From Microscilla marina ATCC 23134 (GTDB lineage: Bacteria > Bacteroidota > Bacteroidia > Cytophagales > Microscillaceae), in NCBI RefSeq assembly GCF_000169175.1, contig NZ_AAWS01000029.1:1-64000 (forward strand): DNA of 64,000 nt. Reading direction: 5' to 3'. The translations under genes were made by a program, and so were the position numbers. Shown here piece after piece: positions 25,987-34,555 of the stretch. The notes under the pieces were generated by a model, which worked only from the letters and a program-made list of their open reading frames with translations, was not told the origin of the DNA and made no database searches. The number at the start of each line of letters is the position of its first letter. Positions within the stretch are counted from its first letter, which is position 1.

Positions 25987-26754
25987 ATGGAACTACACTA
26001 TAAAACTTTTGGCGAAGGCACGCCCTTATTGATTTTACACGGTTTGTTTGGTTCGTCTGATAACTGGCTTACTATAGGTAAAAAACTTGCTGAACAATAC
26101 CAGGTATACTTGATAGATCAACGCAACCATGGACGTTCGCCCTGGAGCGATCAATGGAACTATGAGGCAATGAGTGACGATTTGCACGAGTTTGTAGAAC
26201 AACACCAGTTGCAAGACTTTGTGTTGATTGGGCACTCGATGGGTGGCAAAACAGCCATGAACTATGCGGTGAACCACACTCCCTCTAAAATAGAAAAACT
26301 AGTTGTAGTGGACATTGCTCCCAAGACTTACCCTATTCATCACGATAAAATTGTGGCTGGGCTAAATGCGCTTGATTTAAGCCAGGTTAATTCGCGCAAA
26401 GCAGCCGATGAGCAATTGGCGGCTTATATAGATGAGGTAGGGGTAAGACAGTTTTTGTTGAAAAACCTTTATCGTAATGAGGAGAAAAACTTTGAATGGC
26501 GTATTAACTTACCAGTCATTGGTGAAAATTTGACCAATGTAAGCGGAGGACTTACCGAAGACAAGCAGTACGAAGGAACTACTTTGTTTATCAGAGGGCG
26601 TAAATCAAACTATATTAAAGAGGATGATGAAGCGGTGATTCATCAGCATTTTCCACAGGCAACACTACAAACTGTAGAGAATGCCGGACATTGGGTACAT
26701 GCCGAAAGTCCAGCGGAGTTTTTGGAAATGTTACTTACGTTTTTACAAGGATAA
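25987..26754 (+). CDS. Alpha/beta hydrolase (YbfF-type esterase)
   Basis: Cytoplasmic serine hydrolase of the alpha/beta fold (255 residues), close in pattern to the YbfF acyl-CoA/ester hydrolases. It has LLILHGLFGSSDNW (oxyanion region, residues 15-27), DQRNHGRSPWS (44-54), the nucleophile elbow GHSMGG with Ser84, and a catalytic His near residue 230 in NAGHWVHAESP. The lid region (about 125-170) contains NFEWRINLP. Substrate is unknown. It is followed after 25 bases by an RsmI-like methyltransferase gene on the same strand, so the two may form an operon. The family call is firm. Confidence 0.9.
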   Translation: MELHYKTFGEGTPLLILHGLFGSSDNWLTIGKKLAEQYQVYLIDQRNHGRSPWSDQWNYEAMSDDLHEFVEQHQLQDFVLIGHSMGGKTAMNYAVNHTPSKIEKLVVVDIAPKTYPIHHDKIVAGLNALDLSQVNSRKAADEQLAAYIDEVGVRQFLLKNLYRNEEKNFEWRINLPVIGENLTNVSGGLTEDKQYEGTTLFIRGRKSNYIKEDDEAVIHQHFPQATLQTVENAGHWVHAESPAEFLEMLLTFLQG

Positions 26755-26779
26755 ATATCATTCTCAATTAATATACTCT

Positions 26780-27493
26780 ATGTCTGACAAAGGTAAAATA
26801 TACCTGATACCCACCGTACTGGCACCTGATACTCAAGCAGAAGTATTGCCTCAGTATACCATTCATAAATTGGCTGATATTACCCATTTTTTTGTGGAAA
26901 ATGTGAGAACAGCACGTCGTTTTATCAGTAGTCTTAAGTTGGGGGTTGATATTTCTCAGCTTACCTTTTATCTGATAGATAAACATACTGCTACCGATGA
27001 GATCAAAAAAAATACTCAAGTATTGTTGCAAGGCAAAGATGTGGGCATTATTTCAGAGGCAGGGTGCCCTGGCATAGCCGACCCAGGGGCAAAAGTAGTG
27101 AGTTTTGGGCATCAGTTGGGAGTGGATGTAGTGCCTTTGGTAGGGCCTTCGTCTATATTTTTGGCGTTAATGGCTTCAGGCATGAACGGGCAGTCTTTTG
27201 CTTTTAAGGGTTATTTGCCCATTGCCAAAGACCAAAGAAGCAAGGCGATTAAGCAGCTAGAGAAAGCATCGGCAAGTCAGCAGCAAACCCAGATTTTTAT
27301 GGAAACTCCTTTTCGTAATAATCAATTGATGAAAGACTTGGTACAACACTGCCGAAAAAATACTTTGTTGTGTGTGGCAGCCAACATTACTGCGCCAGAG
27401 GCTTTTATTGCTACTAAAACTATAGGACAATGGAAGGGGAGCTTACCTGATTTGCACAAGCAGCCTACTATATTTGTATTACACTCTTATTGA
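26780..27493 (+). CDS. RsmI-like SAM-dependent methyltransferase (tetrapyrrole methylase fold)
   Basis: Methyltransferase related to RsmI, which methylates the 2'-OH of a cytidine in 16S rRNA; 237 residues from the ATG at 26780. An open frame upstream overlaps the hydrolase gene but lacks family features. Motifs are LIPTVLAPD at the N-terminus, FVENVRTARRFI, SEAGCPGIADPGAKVV (the SAM-binding loop), PLVGPSSIFLALMASGMNGQ and METPFRNNQL. Bacteroidota often carry this shorter RsmI-like version, lacking part of the C-terminal domain of the E. coli enzyme. Whether the target is the same rRNA site cannot be decided from the sequence. Confidence 0.85.
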   Translation: MSDKGKIYLIPTVLAPDTQAEVLPQYTIHKLADITHFFVENVRTARRFISSLKLGVDISQLTFYLIDKHTATDEIKKNTQVLLQGKDVGIISEAGCPGIADPGAKVVSFGHQLGVDVVPLVGPSSIFLALMASGMNGQSFAFKGYLPIAKDQRSKAIKQLEKASASQQQTQIFMETPFRNNQLMKDLVQHCRKNTLLCVAANITAPEAFIATKTIGQWKGSLPDLHKQPTIFVLHSY

Positions 27494-27560
27494 GTGGATG
27501 GATAAGGACGAAGAAAATGTGCCTATATATATAAAATGAATGATAAGGGGGCGATAAAAA

Positions 27561-27583
27561 AAAGGCAAATGTTATTTGCCTTT
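27561..27583 (-). terminator. Intrinsic terminator of the siaB-siaC pair
   Basis: Perfect AAAGGCAAAT / ATTTGCCTTT stem with a 3-nt loop. It lies at the siaC stop codon and is followed by eight T on the minus strand. Confidence 0.85.
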
Positions 27584-27977
27584 AATCTTCGTCTTCTTCT
27601 GCATCCAGTTCTACCATATCAATGGGTAGTTTAACTATCTGTTTCAGGTCTTCACCTGTTTGAAGCATATCCTCATCATCTATGTCATAATACCATTTTA
27701 CTTCTGCCTTATGCCCCGCAAGATATAACTTTTCAAGTTTTTTTAGAATACCCAAAATATACATAGAAGAGCTGGTATTGAAGTAATCCAGTTTGAATGT
27801 TAGTTCGGTGGTTCCTTGTGGTTGAGATGCATATTTGTCTAACCACGATAGCAAGGGCTCATAAAATTGATATGAGTTTTCAGGTATCGATCGTCCACTG
27901 ATCTCTAATATACCTGATGACACATCAAAGTTTACGTTAGGAGTTTTAGAAGTACCTTGTATTGAAATATTTTCCAT
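27582..27977 (-). CDS. siaC: SiaC family regulatory phosphoprotein (DUF1987)
   Basis: Small cytoplasmic partner-switch protein (131 residues) of the SiaC family. In Pseudomonas, SiaC is phosphorylated by the kinase SiaB and dephosphorylated by the phosphatase SiaA. The unphosphorylated form then stimulates a diguanylate cyclase and biofilm formation. The hallmark motif DYFNTSSSMYILGIL is present, and the Thr in NTSS is residue 68, the same number as the phosphosite known in Pseudomonas. An acidic tail (ELDAEEDED) ends the protein. It follows siaB by 39 bases on the same strand. No siaA or cyclase gene is visible in the window. Confidence 0.88.
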   Translation of the reverse strand: MENISIQGTSKTPNVNFDVSSGILEISGRSIPENSYQFYEPLLSWLDKYASQPQGTTELTFKLDYFNTSSSMYILGILKKLEKLYLAGHKAEVKWYYDIDDEDMLQTGEDLKQIVKLPIDMVELDAEEDED

Positions 27978-28016
27978 ATATTACAATCAATCAAAAATTT
28001 CTACAAAATGCAAAAT

Positions 28017-28616
28017 TTAACGTGCCACTTCAATTTGAAGATTAAAGAGCAAGTAAGTTTCCTTGTCTTCCATTACACCTACATCACTTGTATTGTCGTT
28101 GGGTAGGCGGTCGCCGGAGGTAATAATTTCCTGAAAATCAAACAATACCCTGTGTTTTGACCTTCTCACGATATCTACCAGCCCTAAACCAGCGCCACCT
28201 TCGGTAGGGAGGGTTTTTTTATCCAAAGCTTGTATATAATGTTTTTGTAGGTCTTCTTGAGAAAGGGTGTTAATCTCGCTTAACTTAGTTTTCAGAAATT
28301 CAGCTCTGTCCTCAGTTACAAAGTTTCCGGTTGAGATTATGAAGCTATTCTCTTTTTTTATAACAATTAAGAAAGGCGAATGAACAATGGGAATATCTTC
28401 GTCGAATTCTTTGATATAATGAAGGGTGTTTTGTAGGCATTCTACGAGTATGTTAAATATTTTCTTTCTAACTCCTCTTCTTATTTTTAATTTGGTCAGT
28501 TTTTTATCTGTCAAATCTAAGAGAAGGTCGATGACTTCGCTATCTAATGCTCCGTTGTGAGACAATATAATGCTCTCATCCTTCAACATTTTATAATATT
28601 TGTGTATTTCAAGCAT
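28017..28616 (-). CDS. siaB: SiaB family protein kinase (DUF6272)
   Basis: Histidine-kinase-like ATPase fold protein (199 residues) of the SiaB family, predicted to phosphorylate SiaC encoded just downstream. The ATP-binding features visible are the N-box-like segment NILVECLQNTLHYI (about 51-64) and the glycine box EGGAGLGLVDIVRRSK (about 138-153). The first residues, MLEIHKYYKMLKDESIILSHNG, match the beginning of this family. The two genes form an operon that ends in the hairpin at 27561-27583. A sensor/phosphatase partner must be encoded elsewhere. Confidence 0.85.
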   Translation of the reverse strand: MLEIHKYYKMLKDESIILSHNGALDSEVIDLLLDLTDKKLTKLKIRRGVRKKIFNILVECLQNTLHYIKEFDEDIPIVHSPFLIVIKKENSFIISTGNFVTEDRAEFLKTKLSEINTLSQEDLQKHYIQALDKKTLPTEGGAGLGLVDIVRRSKHRVLFDFQEIITSGDRLPNDNTSDVGVMEDKETYLLFNLQIEVAR

Positions 28617-29415
28617 AAATCCAGCTATTCAATCACAGATGACATCAACAAATACTTGACTAAAACCTCCCCTCAATATACAAATAACAACTATTTCATA
28701 TTAGTAGTCCACCTGCCTATTATCTGCCAAAGATATAGAATAAATGTTTTTCCAACAAAATATAAATCAGGTATTTAATCCTCAGATTTCATTGAGTTTC
28801 AGCCAGTATCATCTGAGAATACCCCTTTACAAAATGAATTATATCACTAATTTTTAGCAATCACAAGTATTTAGCGATAATACTTTATTTATGTTGGTTG
28901 TCAATTACTTTTATTTAGGGAATGTTCACAAATAGAGTGTGTGATAGTGCTGCTCTAAAAGTGTATTAGTCGTTGGTTTGCTATGCTAAAAAATCATACC
29001 AATTGCCTTTGTTTGACAATTTATATGTACACTTTAAATAAAAGTATTGCTTTGTAAGGGTGAGAAAGACAAAAAACAATAAAAGCCCTGATTTTAGAGC
29101 TTTTGAATAATCAATATTTAGAGAAAGGTATGCGTGACAGTAAACTCAATTCCTGGTGTTTGTGCCAGGCACGTAAACAAAGCTAAGCAGGGGCATTAAA
29201 ACTACTCTACAACTTGGGGCTTCATCCTTTGGAGTCCTAGCACGACTTTGCCTAACAAAGTACTACTAGCAAATTCATCACAATTACTCTCAAAAACGAA
29301 AACCCCAACAAACTCTTAACTGAAAGGTAACTTAGTTTTCCTACTAAGCTCGACTTTAGCCTTTTATGATATTGGCTAAATTACTTCAAATGCCTCTAAA
29401 TAATAATACGAACAT
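28617..29415. other. Spacer without a gene
   Basis: About 800 AT-rich bases between siaB and the IS1634 element. It should contain the siaB promoter. The only clear structure is the left arm (29344-29361) of an 18-bp inverted repeat that encloses the insertion sequence. Confidence 0.5.
29344..29361. repeat. Left arm of an 18-bp inverted repeat enclosing the IS1634 element
   Basis: CTAAGCTCGACTTTAGCC is the perfect reverse complement of 31566-31583. Both arms lie outside the insertion sequence, 55 bases to the left and about 290 bases to the right. Confidence 0.7.
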
Positions 29416-31273
29416 TTTCTTACAGTCGTCTTTTTTATACCCGACTTTCCGCACGTATGTTCGGGAAAACAAATAATTGATGTAATCACTTGATTGCAAA
29501 AGCATTATTTTTTTATGTCGACCAAAAGTTTTACTTTTTGGTATGCAATCATTTCCCATAAGTAAAAACCTTGACCACTTAGGGTTGGTAAGTGGCATGT
29601 GTGATCGTTTAAACTTGAGCTCTAAAATAGATGAGCTTTTACCTAACACCAATGGGCTTCATCAAGTAAGCACAGGTACTTGCGTCAAAGCCTTGATTTT
29701 AAATGGTTTAGGTTTTGCCGAGCGTCGCTTATACCTGAGTCCTCATTTTTTTTCTGATAAGCCTGTTGCTCACTTATTAGGAGAAAATCTAAGCGCAGAA
29801 ATGTTCAATGATGATCGTCTTGGTCGTTGCTTGGATGATTTGTATGCCTTTGGTGTAAGTGAGTTATTCAGCCATTTGGCTGCACAGAGTTATGAAATAC
29901 TGGGTTTGTCAGAAGAAGTAGACTCAGAGTTTCGCCACTTGGATGCGACCAGTTTTGGGTTGGAAGGGCAATATAATAGTGAACTTAACGAAGCAGAGGT
30001 TTCTTGCCTTCACATCACCCAAGGTTACAGCCGGGATCACCGCCCTGACCTAAATCAGGTAATGCTTAACTTGGTAGTAGAAAACTCCTCAGGCATACCT
30101 TTGCTTATGGAAGGTTTGCATGGCAATACAAGTGACCAAACAAGCTTTGGTCAAACCATTGATGATTATGTAGAACGTTTGCAGAATAATGGTCAGCCTA
30201 TATGTTGGGTGGCAGATAGTGCCTTATACACTGAGGAAACCATCGGTAAAATCTCAGGTCGGCATTATTGGATCACCCGTGTTCCTTCCAAGCTTACTGC
30301 TGTTCAAGAATTACTCCTACAGGTACAGCCAGAGCATATGCAATTCTTCACAGAAGAAAAATTGAAAAACTACCGCTACCAGAAAGTATGCAACAGCTAT
30401 GGAGGTGTAAGACAAGAATGGATGGTTGTCTTTTCTGAGGCAGGTTATAAGCGGGATGTTCATAGTTTGAAAAAACGTTACCTAAAAAAAAGCAGTGAAG
30501 AGCACCAAGACTTTATCAAGCTTTGCAAAAAGGTTTTTAGCTGTAAACAGGATGCAGAAAAAGCCTGGGAACAATTTTCAAAAAAGTGCCAGTACTTGTC
30601 AATAGAAGACCTGAATTTTCAACAAGTCAAGGGGTTTAAAAAACCAGGTAAACCTCCCAAAGGAGCTCAAAAACAGACCATAGGGTATCGTATTACAGGG
30701 TGTCCACTAACCAAACTCACACACTATGAACAACTAAGACAAAAACAGGGCAAGTTTGTGATTGCTTCCAATGATACAGCACAAAGGTGGGGGAATGGAC
30801 ATAAACTACTGGCTTACAAAGGACAATCTAATGTCGAGAAAGGTTTTAGGTTTTTGAAAGATAAAGCTTTCCTTGCTGATAGCTTCTTTGTAAAAAAGCC
30901 AGAGAGACTTGAAGCTATACTCATGATTATGGCATTGTCGCTGATGGTGTATGCAGCTTTGGAGAGAGAATTAAGAAAAAACCTGCAGCAGGAAAAGGAG
31001 TTTGTCCTGGATCAAACTAAAAAAGAAACTCAAAAACCCACAATGAAATGGATTTTCGAGTTTTTTAGAGGCATTCACTGCTTGTGGGTTAATCAAGAAC
31101 AACCTATGCTCATTCTTAATATGAATGAGATGCATACAAAGGTCATTAGGTTACTGGGGCAAGAAGTTAGGAAATACTATCTCCTTGAATAAACGCCTCA
31201 TAAACAGTGGTTTAATAAATTACTCGGTTTTAGCTACACAGGTGCGGAAAGTCGGTTATACAACTGTAAGAAA
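29416..31273 (+). mobile_element. IS1634-family insertion sequence, apparently complete
   Basis: About 1.86 kb. The left end TTTCTTACAG (29416-29425) and the right end CTGTAAGAAA (31264-31273) are perfect inverted repeats. An inner inverted repeat, CCGACTTTCCGCAC (left, from 29441) and GTGCGGAAAGTCGG (right, from 31242), is a second shared block at slightly different distances from the ends. The intact transposase lies between. I could not see a clear target-site duplication. Confidence 0.8.
29543..31192 (+). CDS. IS1634-family DDE transposase with DUF4277 N-terminus
   Basis: Transposase of the IS1634 family (549 residues, the usual size). An N-terminal DUF4277-like domain is at about 1-110 (ISKNLDHLGLVSGMCDRL). 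The DDE catalytic residues are visible: Asp134 in HLDATSFGLEG, Asp225 in WVADSALYTEE, and Glu432 in SNVEKGFRFLKD. The last is in the YREK-like signature, with a long insertion domain between the second Asp and the Glu. The hydrophobic strand ILMIMALSLMVYAALE follows. The frame is intact from end to end and matching inverted repeats flank it, so the element may be active. I saw only this copy in the window. Confidence 0.9.
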   Translation: MQSFPISKNLDHLGLVSGMCDRLNLSSKIDELLPNTNGLHQVSTGTCVKALILNGLGFAERRLYLSPHFFSDKPVAHLLGENLSAEMFNDDRLGRCLDDLYAFGVSELFSHLAAQSYEILGLSEEVDSEFRHLDATSFGLEGQYNSELNEAEVSCLHITQGYSRDHRPDLNQVMLNLVVENSSGIPLLMEGLHGNTSDQTSFGQTIDDYVERLQNNGQPICWVADSALYTEETIGKISGRHYWITRVPSKLTAVQELLLQVQPEHMQFFTEEKLKNYRYQKVCNSYGGVRQEWMVVFSEAGYKRDVHSLKKRYLKKSSEEHQDFIKLCKKVFSCKQDAEKAWEQFSKKCQYLSIEDLNFQQVKGFKKPGKPPKGAQKQTIGYRITGCPLTKLTHYEQLRQKQGKFVIASNDTAQRWGNGHKLLAYKGQSNVEKGFRFLKDKAFLADSFFVKKPERLEAILMIMALSLMVYAALERELRKNLQQEKEFVLDQTKKETQKPTMKWIFEFFRGIHCLWVNQEQPMLILNMNEMHTKVIRLLGQEVRKYYLLE

Positions 31274-31320
31274 TTAAATACAAAGGTATTGGTAATAAAA
31301 CATCTCAAATATTAACAGTA

Positions 31321-31470
31321 GCTGCGTCAGCTGGACTCAGCCTTATTTTGTTGGCGTTAAGAAATTTGAGTAATGAAGCCGTTAAAACAGATCACTGTTT
31401 GAGCGAAGCGAGTTTGAGCTGTTTCGGCGTAATGAAACAAATTTTAGCAACAACAAAATACAGCTGCGGG
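31321..31470. repeat. Interspersed palindromic intergenic repeat
   Basis: A short version of the repeat at 17485-17741, bounded by TATTTTGTTG (31344-31353) and CAACAAAATA (31451-31460). It shares ggcgttaagaaatt, the atgaagccgt and acagatcactg segments, and cggcgtaatgaaacaaattt. It abuts the right end of the IS1634 element. Confidence 0.65.
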
Positions 31471-31477
31471 GTTTTTG

Positions 31478-31507
31478 GTTACTTTTTTACCTGGAGAAAA
31501 AAGTAAC
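31478..31507. repeat. Perfect hairpin next to the interspersed repeat
   Basis: GTTACTTTTTT / AAAAAAGTAAC, an 11-bp perfect stem with an 8-nt loop. No gene end lies near enough to call it a terminator. Confidence 0.5.
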
Positions 31508-31565
31508 GGCTCTCAGATAATCAGGTCATTGGTTTTATTTAGGCGATTGCGGAGTAATTTTAAAT

Positions 31566-31583
31566 GGCTAAAGTCGAGCTTAG
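31566..31583. repeat. Right arm of the 18-bp inverted repeat enclosing the IS1634 element
   Basis: GGCTAAAGTCGAGCTTAG, the exact reverse complement of 29344-29361. Confidence 0.7.
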
Positions 31584-31640
31584 TACACTGTAAAATAAAT
31601 ATTTTATGCTTTTTTCGGCTTCTTTTGCCCTCTGACTTCT

Positions 31641-31684
31641 CTTTACAAAAATCGCGTAGCTTTGGCTATGCTCTATTTGTAAAG
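31641..31684 (-). terminator. Two-part hairpin, possible terminator of the LutA-like operon
   Basis: CTTTACAAA / TTTGTAAAG outer stem with an inner GCGTAGC / GCTATGC stem. It lies about 120 bases past the stop codon of the minus-strand LutA-like gene. There is no long T run, so its role is uncertain. Confidence 0.4.
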
Positions 31685-31805
31685 ATCGCCAGCAAACAAA
31701 ATAAACTCGAACTGAATGACAACTTACTTAATTTACAATGTACTTAGCTTCGGCAAATACCGTATCATATCGTTTGCTGGATTTGATAAACAGGCATACC
31801 TGGCA

Positions 31806-32531
31806 TTACCACCCGCTGGCAAGCACATCTACAATATGCATGACTTCTATGGGTTTGCGGTTACGTTTGATGTAGCCGTCCAGGTGCATCAAACACGATG
31901 AATCGGTAGAAATGAGGTATTGGGCTTGTGTGGCTGTAGTATTGTCTATCTTTTGCTCTGCCATACCTACTGATATGCCCTGAAACTTGATTGCAAACGT
32001 TCCCCCAAATCCGCAGCAGGTTTCCGATTCTTTCATTTCTTCCAGTTCGAGCCCTGCCACATTGCTCAACAGTTTACGGGGAGCTTCTTTTATTCCACAC
32101 TCGCGTAGGGCACTACAGGCATCGTGGTAGGTGGCAGTACCTTCAAGTGTTGCCCCCTCTATTTTTTCTACACCCAATACATCTACTACAAACTCGGTAA
32201 ACTCTAGAGCGTTTTTCTGAAGTTGTTGAAGCTGTGTTTGTTTGGTGCTATTGCGTAAAAGGTCTTCGTATTGATTACGGATCATACCAATACAGGAAGC
32301 AGAAGGAGCCACTACATAGCGGTCGGGGTGAGGGAAGTCACCCACAAATTTTTCGGCTATTTCGGTGGCGTGTTCAAAGTAACCCGCATTGAATCCGGGC
32401 TGACCACAACAGGTTTGTTTGGGGTTGTAATGAACCTCACAACCTAGTTTTTCTAAAATCTTCACCATGTTCATTCCTGTATTAGGAAAAACCTGATCGA
32501 TGAAGCAGGGAATAAAAATATCTACAACCAT
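31806..32531 (-). CDS. LutA/YkgE-like cysteine-rich (Fe-S) protein
   Basis: Protein of 241 residues with two cysteine-rich CCG domains, as in LutA/YkgE, a subunit of the iron-sulfur lactate oxidation complex and of related heterodisulfide-reductase-type enzymes. It opens VDIFIPCFIDQVFPNTGM, has the first motif QTCCGQPGFNAGYF at about 39-52 and the second, ETCCGFGGTFAIKF, near 185-198. LutB and LutC partners, usually adjacent, are not present in this window. HMG-CoA lyase lies upstream on the same strand. It could therefore belong to another oxidation system. The family is clear; the exact reaction is not. Confidence 0.85.
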   Translation of the reverse strand: MVVDIFIPCFIDQVFPNTGMNMVKILEKLGCEVHYNPKQTCCGQPGFNAGYFEHATEIAEKFVGDFPHPDRYVVAPSASCIGMIRNQYEDLLRNSTKQTQLQQLQKNALEFTEFVVDVLGVEKIEGATLEGTATYHDACSALRECGIKEAPRKLLSNVAGLELEEMKESETCCGFGGTFAIKFQGISVGMAEQKIDNTTATQAQYLISTDSSCLMHLDGYIKRNRKPIEVMHIVDVLASGW

Positions 32532-32580
32532 TTGGTGTGATGATTAAAAGTCAATGATGATGTATGGAGGTGAGTGTGGC

Positions 32581-32603
32581 AACCATACAATTGGTGTATG
32601 GTT
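32581..32603 (-). terminator. Hairpin between HMG-CoA lyase and LutA-like genes
   Basis: AACCATACA / TGTATGGTT, a perfect 9-bp stem with a 5-nt loop, about 32 bases after the HMG-CoA lyase stop codon on the minus strand. The lack of a T run makes it a weak terminator. Confidence 0.45.
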
Positions 32604-32634
32604 ATTTAGCCATCCAGTCAGCCACCCAAAGTAT

Positions 32635-33486
32635 TTAATGCATGGGAAATACCTGACCACTTAGTGCGTAAGCCTCCTTAAATTTTTGTTGGTTAACGGG
32701 AATGCTTTCAAAGTTTTTGGCGAAGAAATCCAACACCACCTCGGTAGCAAGGTTGCCTACCAAGTCGTCTTCTGCCATTGGGCAACCACCAAATCCACGC
32801 AAAGCTCCGTCAAACCTTCGGCAACCAGCTTCATAAGCGGCTCGTAGTTTTTCGGTAATGGTTTGGGGGGTAGAGTGTAGGTGTGCGCCAAACTCTACCT
32901 CTGGAAAGCGAGGAATCAAAGTTTGGTACAAAAAGCCAATATTACTGGGATTAGATACTCCAATGGTATCGGCCAAAGAAATGATTTTTACGTCAAGGTC
33001 TACCAGAGTTTGGGTAAACTTCTCAATAGTTTCAGCATCATAAGGATCACCATAAGGATTACCAAATCCCATAGAGATATAAGTAACCAGGGTTTTATTA
33101 TGTTTTTGGCAAAGGTGTTGTACTTCTTCTACTAGTTTAAAAGCCTCCTCAATAGACTTGTTTGTATTGCGTTTTTGAAAAGTCTCGGAAGCAGATAAAG
33201 GAAAACCCAGATAACTAATTTCATTAAACTGAACTGCTTGTTCGGCACCTCTTTTGTTGGCAATTATTGCCAATAGTTTACTTTGAGTATTGTCTAACTT
33301 AAGCTGATTGAGCACTTCGGCGGTATCCCGTAATTGAGGAATGGCTTTGGGCGATACAAAGCTGCCAAAGTCTATGGTATCGAAACCTACCTCAAGCAAA
33401 GTATTGATATATTGAGCCTTGAGGTGGGTAGGAATAAACTCACTTAGACCTTGCATGGCGTCTCTTGGGCATTCTATGTATTTCAT
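32635..33486 (-). CDS. mvaB: Hydroxymethylglutaryl-CoA lyase
   Basis: Cytoplasmic TIM-barrel lyase that splits HMG-CoA into acetyl-CoA and acetoacetate, the last step of leucine breakdown (283 residues). Visible motifs are ECPRDAMQGLSEFIP near the N-terminus with the conserved Arg-Asp pair and VGFDTIDFGSFVSPKAIPQL. Also present are MGFGNPYGDPYD, SLADTIGVSNP, HLHSTPQ with metal-binding His residues, and the signature FGGCPMAEDDLVGNLATE with the active-site Cys. The N-terminus is slightly short against typical members (about 300 residues). Leucine-catabolism partners are not nearby. Confidence 0.93.
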   Translation of the reverse strand: MKYIECPRDAMQGLSEFIPTHLKAQYINTLLEVGFDTIDFGSFVSPKAIPQLRDTAEVLNQLKLDNTQSKLLAIIANKRGAEQAVQFNEISYLGFPLSASETFQKRNTNKSIEEAFKLVEEVQHLCQKHNKTLVTYISMGFGNPYGDPYDAETIEKFTQTLVDLDVKIISLADTIGVSNPSNIGFLYQTLIPRFPEVEFGAHLHSTPQTITEKLRAAYEAGCRRFDGALRGFGGCPMAEDDLVGNLATEVVLDFFAKNFESIPVNQQKFKEAYALSGQVFPMH

Positions 33487-33531
33487 ACTATTGGATCATT
33501 AGGTATACAGCTAAAAAAACGAGAAGAGTAG

Positions 33532-33581
33532 ACCATAGGTGTACAAGCTTTGGTTATACTTTGTGGTTGTACACCTATGGT
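33532..33581 (-). terminator. Long hairpin behind metF
   Basis: Perfect 15-bp inverted repeat (ACCATAGGTGTACAA and its complement) with a 20-nt loop, 18 bases after the metF stop codon on the minus strand. The next T run is about 20 bases further on, so it may act as an mRNA 3' stabiliser as well as a terminator. Confidence 0.6.
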
Positions 33582-33598
33582 TTGTCACTGTTGGCTTA

Positions 33599-34555
33599 CT
33601 AAAAAAGTGCGCTTGCAATTTCTTTGACTGCCTTAGATTTGCTCATCGAGTAATAATGTAACACAGGTACGCCAAATTTGATCAATTCTTTAGATTGCTT
33701 GATGCCCCACTCGATGCCTACCTGACGAACTTGCTCGTTGTTTTGACATTTGCTTACTTCATCTACCAGTTCTTGTGGCAGGTCTATATGAAAGATACTA
33801 GGCAAAACAGTCAATTGCTTTTTGCTGGTAAGTGGTTTAAGTCCTGGTATAATAGGTACATTGATGCCTTCTTTGCGACATTGTTTTACAAAGTCAAAAT
33901 ATTTTTGATTGTCAAAAAACATTTGAGTTACGATGTATTCTGCACCCATTTCTACTTTCATTTTCAAATAGTTAAGGTCAGTAGTAAAGTTAGGCGCCTC
34001 AAAGTGTTTTTCTGGGTAACCAGCTACCCCAATACAAAAACTAGAGGGAAACGGATTTTTGATTTCATCATCGATGTATACGCCATTGTTCATATTTACT
34101 ACTTGCTCTAGTAGTTCAGAAGCATACTGATGTCCATTAGGATCTGGGGTAAACCTTCCTTCTGACTTGATGGCATCTCCGCGCAACACAAGTACATTGT
34201 CTATCCCCAAAAAGTTAAGGTCTATCAAGGCATTCTCGGTTTCTTCTTTGCTAAAACCACCACATATCAAGTGAGGAACAGCGTCTACCTGAAACCTATG
34301 CATAATAGCAGCGCAAATACCTACAGTACCAGGGCGTTTACGGGTTACATGTTTCTCCAGTAAACCTTCGCCCCGGTTACGATATACATACTCTTCACGG
34401 TGGTAAGTAACATCTATAAACTTTGGCTTAAACTCCATCAAAGGCTCAATAGAGTTAAACAATGATTGGATACTTTGTCCCTTGAGTGGTGGGATGATTT
34501 CAAAAGAAAAAAGCGGTTTTTCCGAATTTTGTATGTATTCAATAATTTTTGTCAT
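33599..34555 (-). CDS. metF: 5,10-methylenetetrahydrofolate reductase
   Basis: FAD-dependent reductase making 5-methyltetrahydrofolate for methionine synthesis (318 residues, the bacterial length). It shows PLFSFEIIPPLKGQS with the catalytic Glu at the N-terminus, PKFIDVTYHRE, and HLICGGFSKEETENALIDL. The segment LGIDNVLVLRGDAIKSEGRF holds the folate/FAD loop, and GVAGYPEKHFEAPN, YIVTQMFFDNQKYFDF and PIIPGLKPLTS follow. It stands in a run of minus-strand metabolic genes, with a strong hairpin directly behind it. I saw no recognisable SAM riboswitch in its short upstream region. Confidence 0.95.
   Translation of the reverse strand: MTKIIEYIQNSEKPLFSFEIIPPLKGQSIQSLFNSIEPLMEFKPKFIDVTYHREEYVYRNRGEGLLEKHVTRKRPGTVGICAAIMHRFQVDAVPHLICGGFSKEETENALIDLNFLGIDNVLVLRGDAIKSEGRFTPDPNGHQYASELLEQVVNMNNGVYIDDEIKNPFPSSFCIGVAGYPEKHFEAPNFTTDLNYLKMKVEMGAEYIVTQMFFDNQKYFDFVKQCRKEGINVPIIPGLKPLTSKKQLTVLPSIFHIDLPQELVDEVSKCQNNEQVRQVGIEWGIKQSKELIKFGVPVLHYYSMSKSKAVKEIASALF

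Noticed and set aside
31475-31747. 90-codon plus-strand frame behind the IS1634 element
   Set aside because: It covers two perfect hairpins and one arm of the 18-bp inverted repeat. The composition does not look like a protein.
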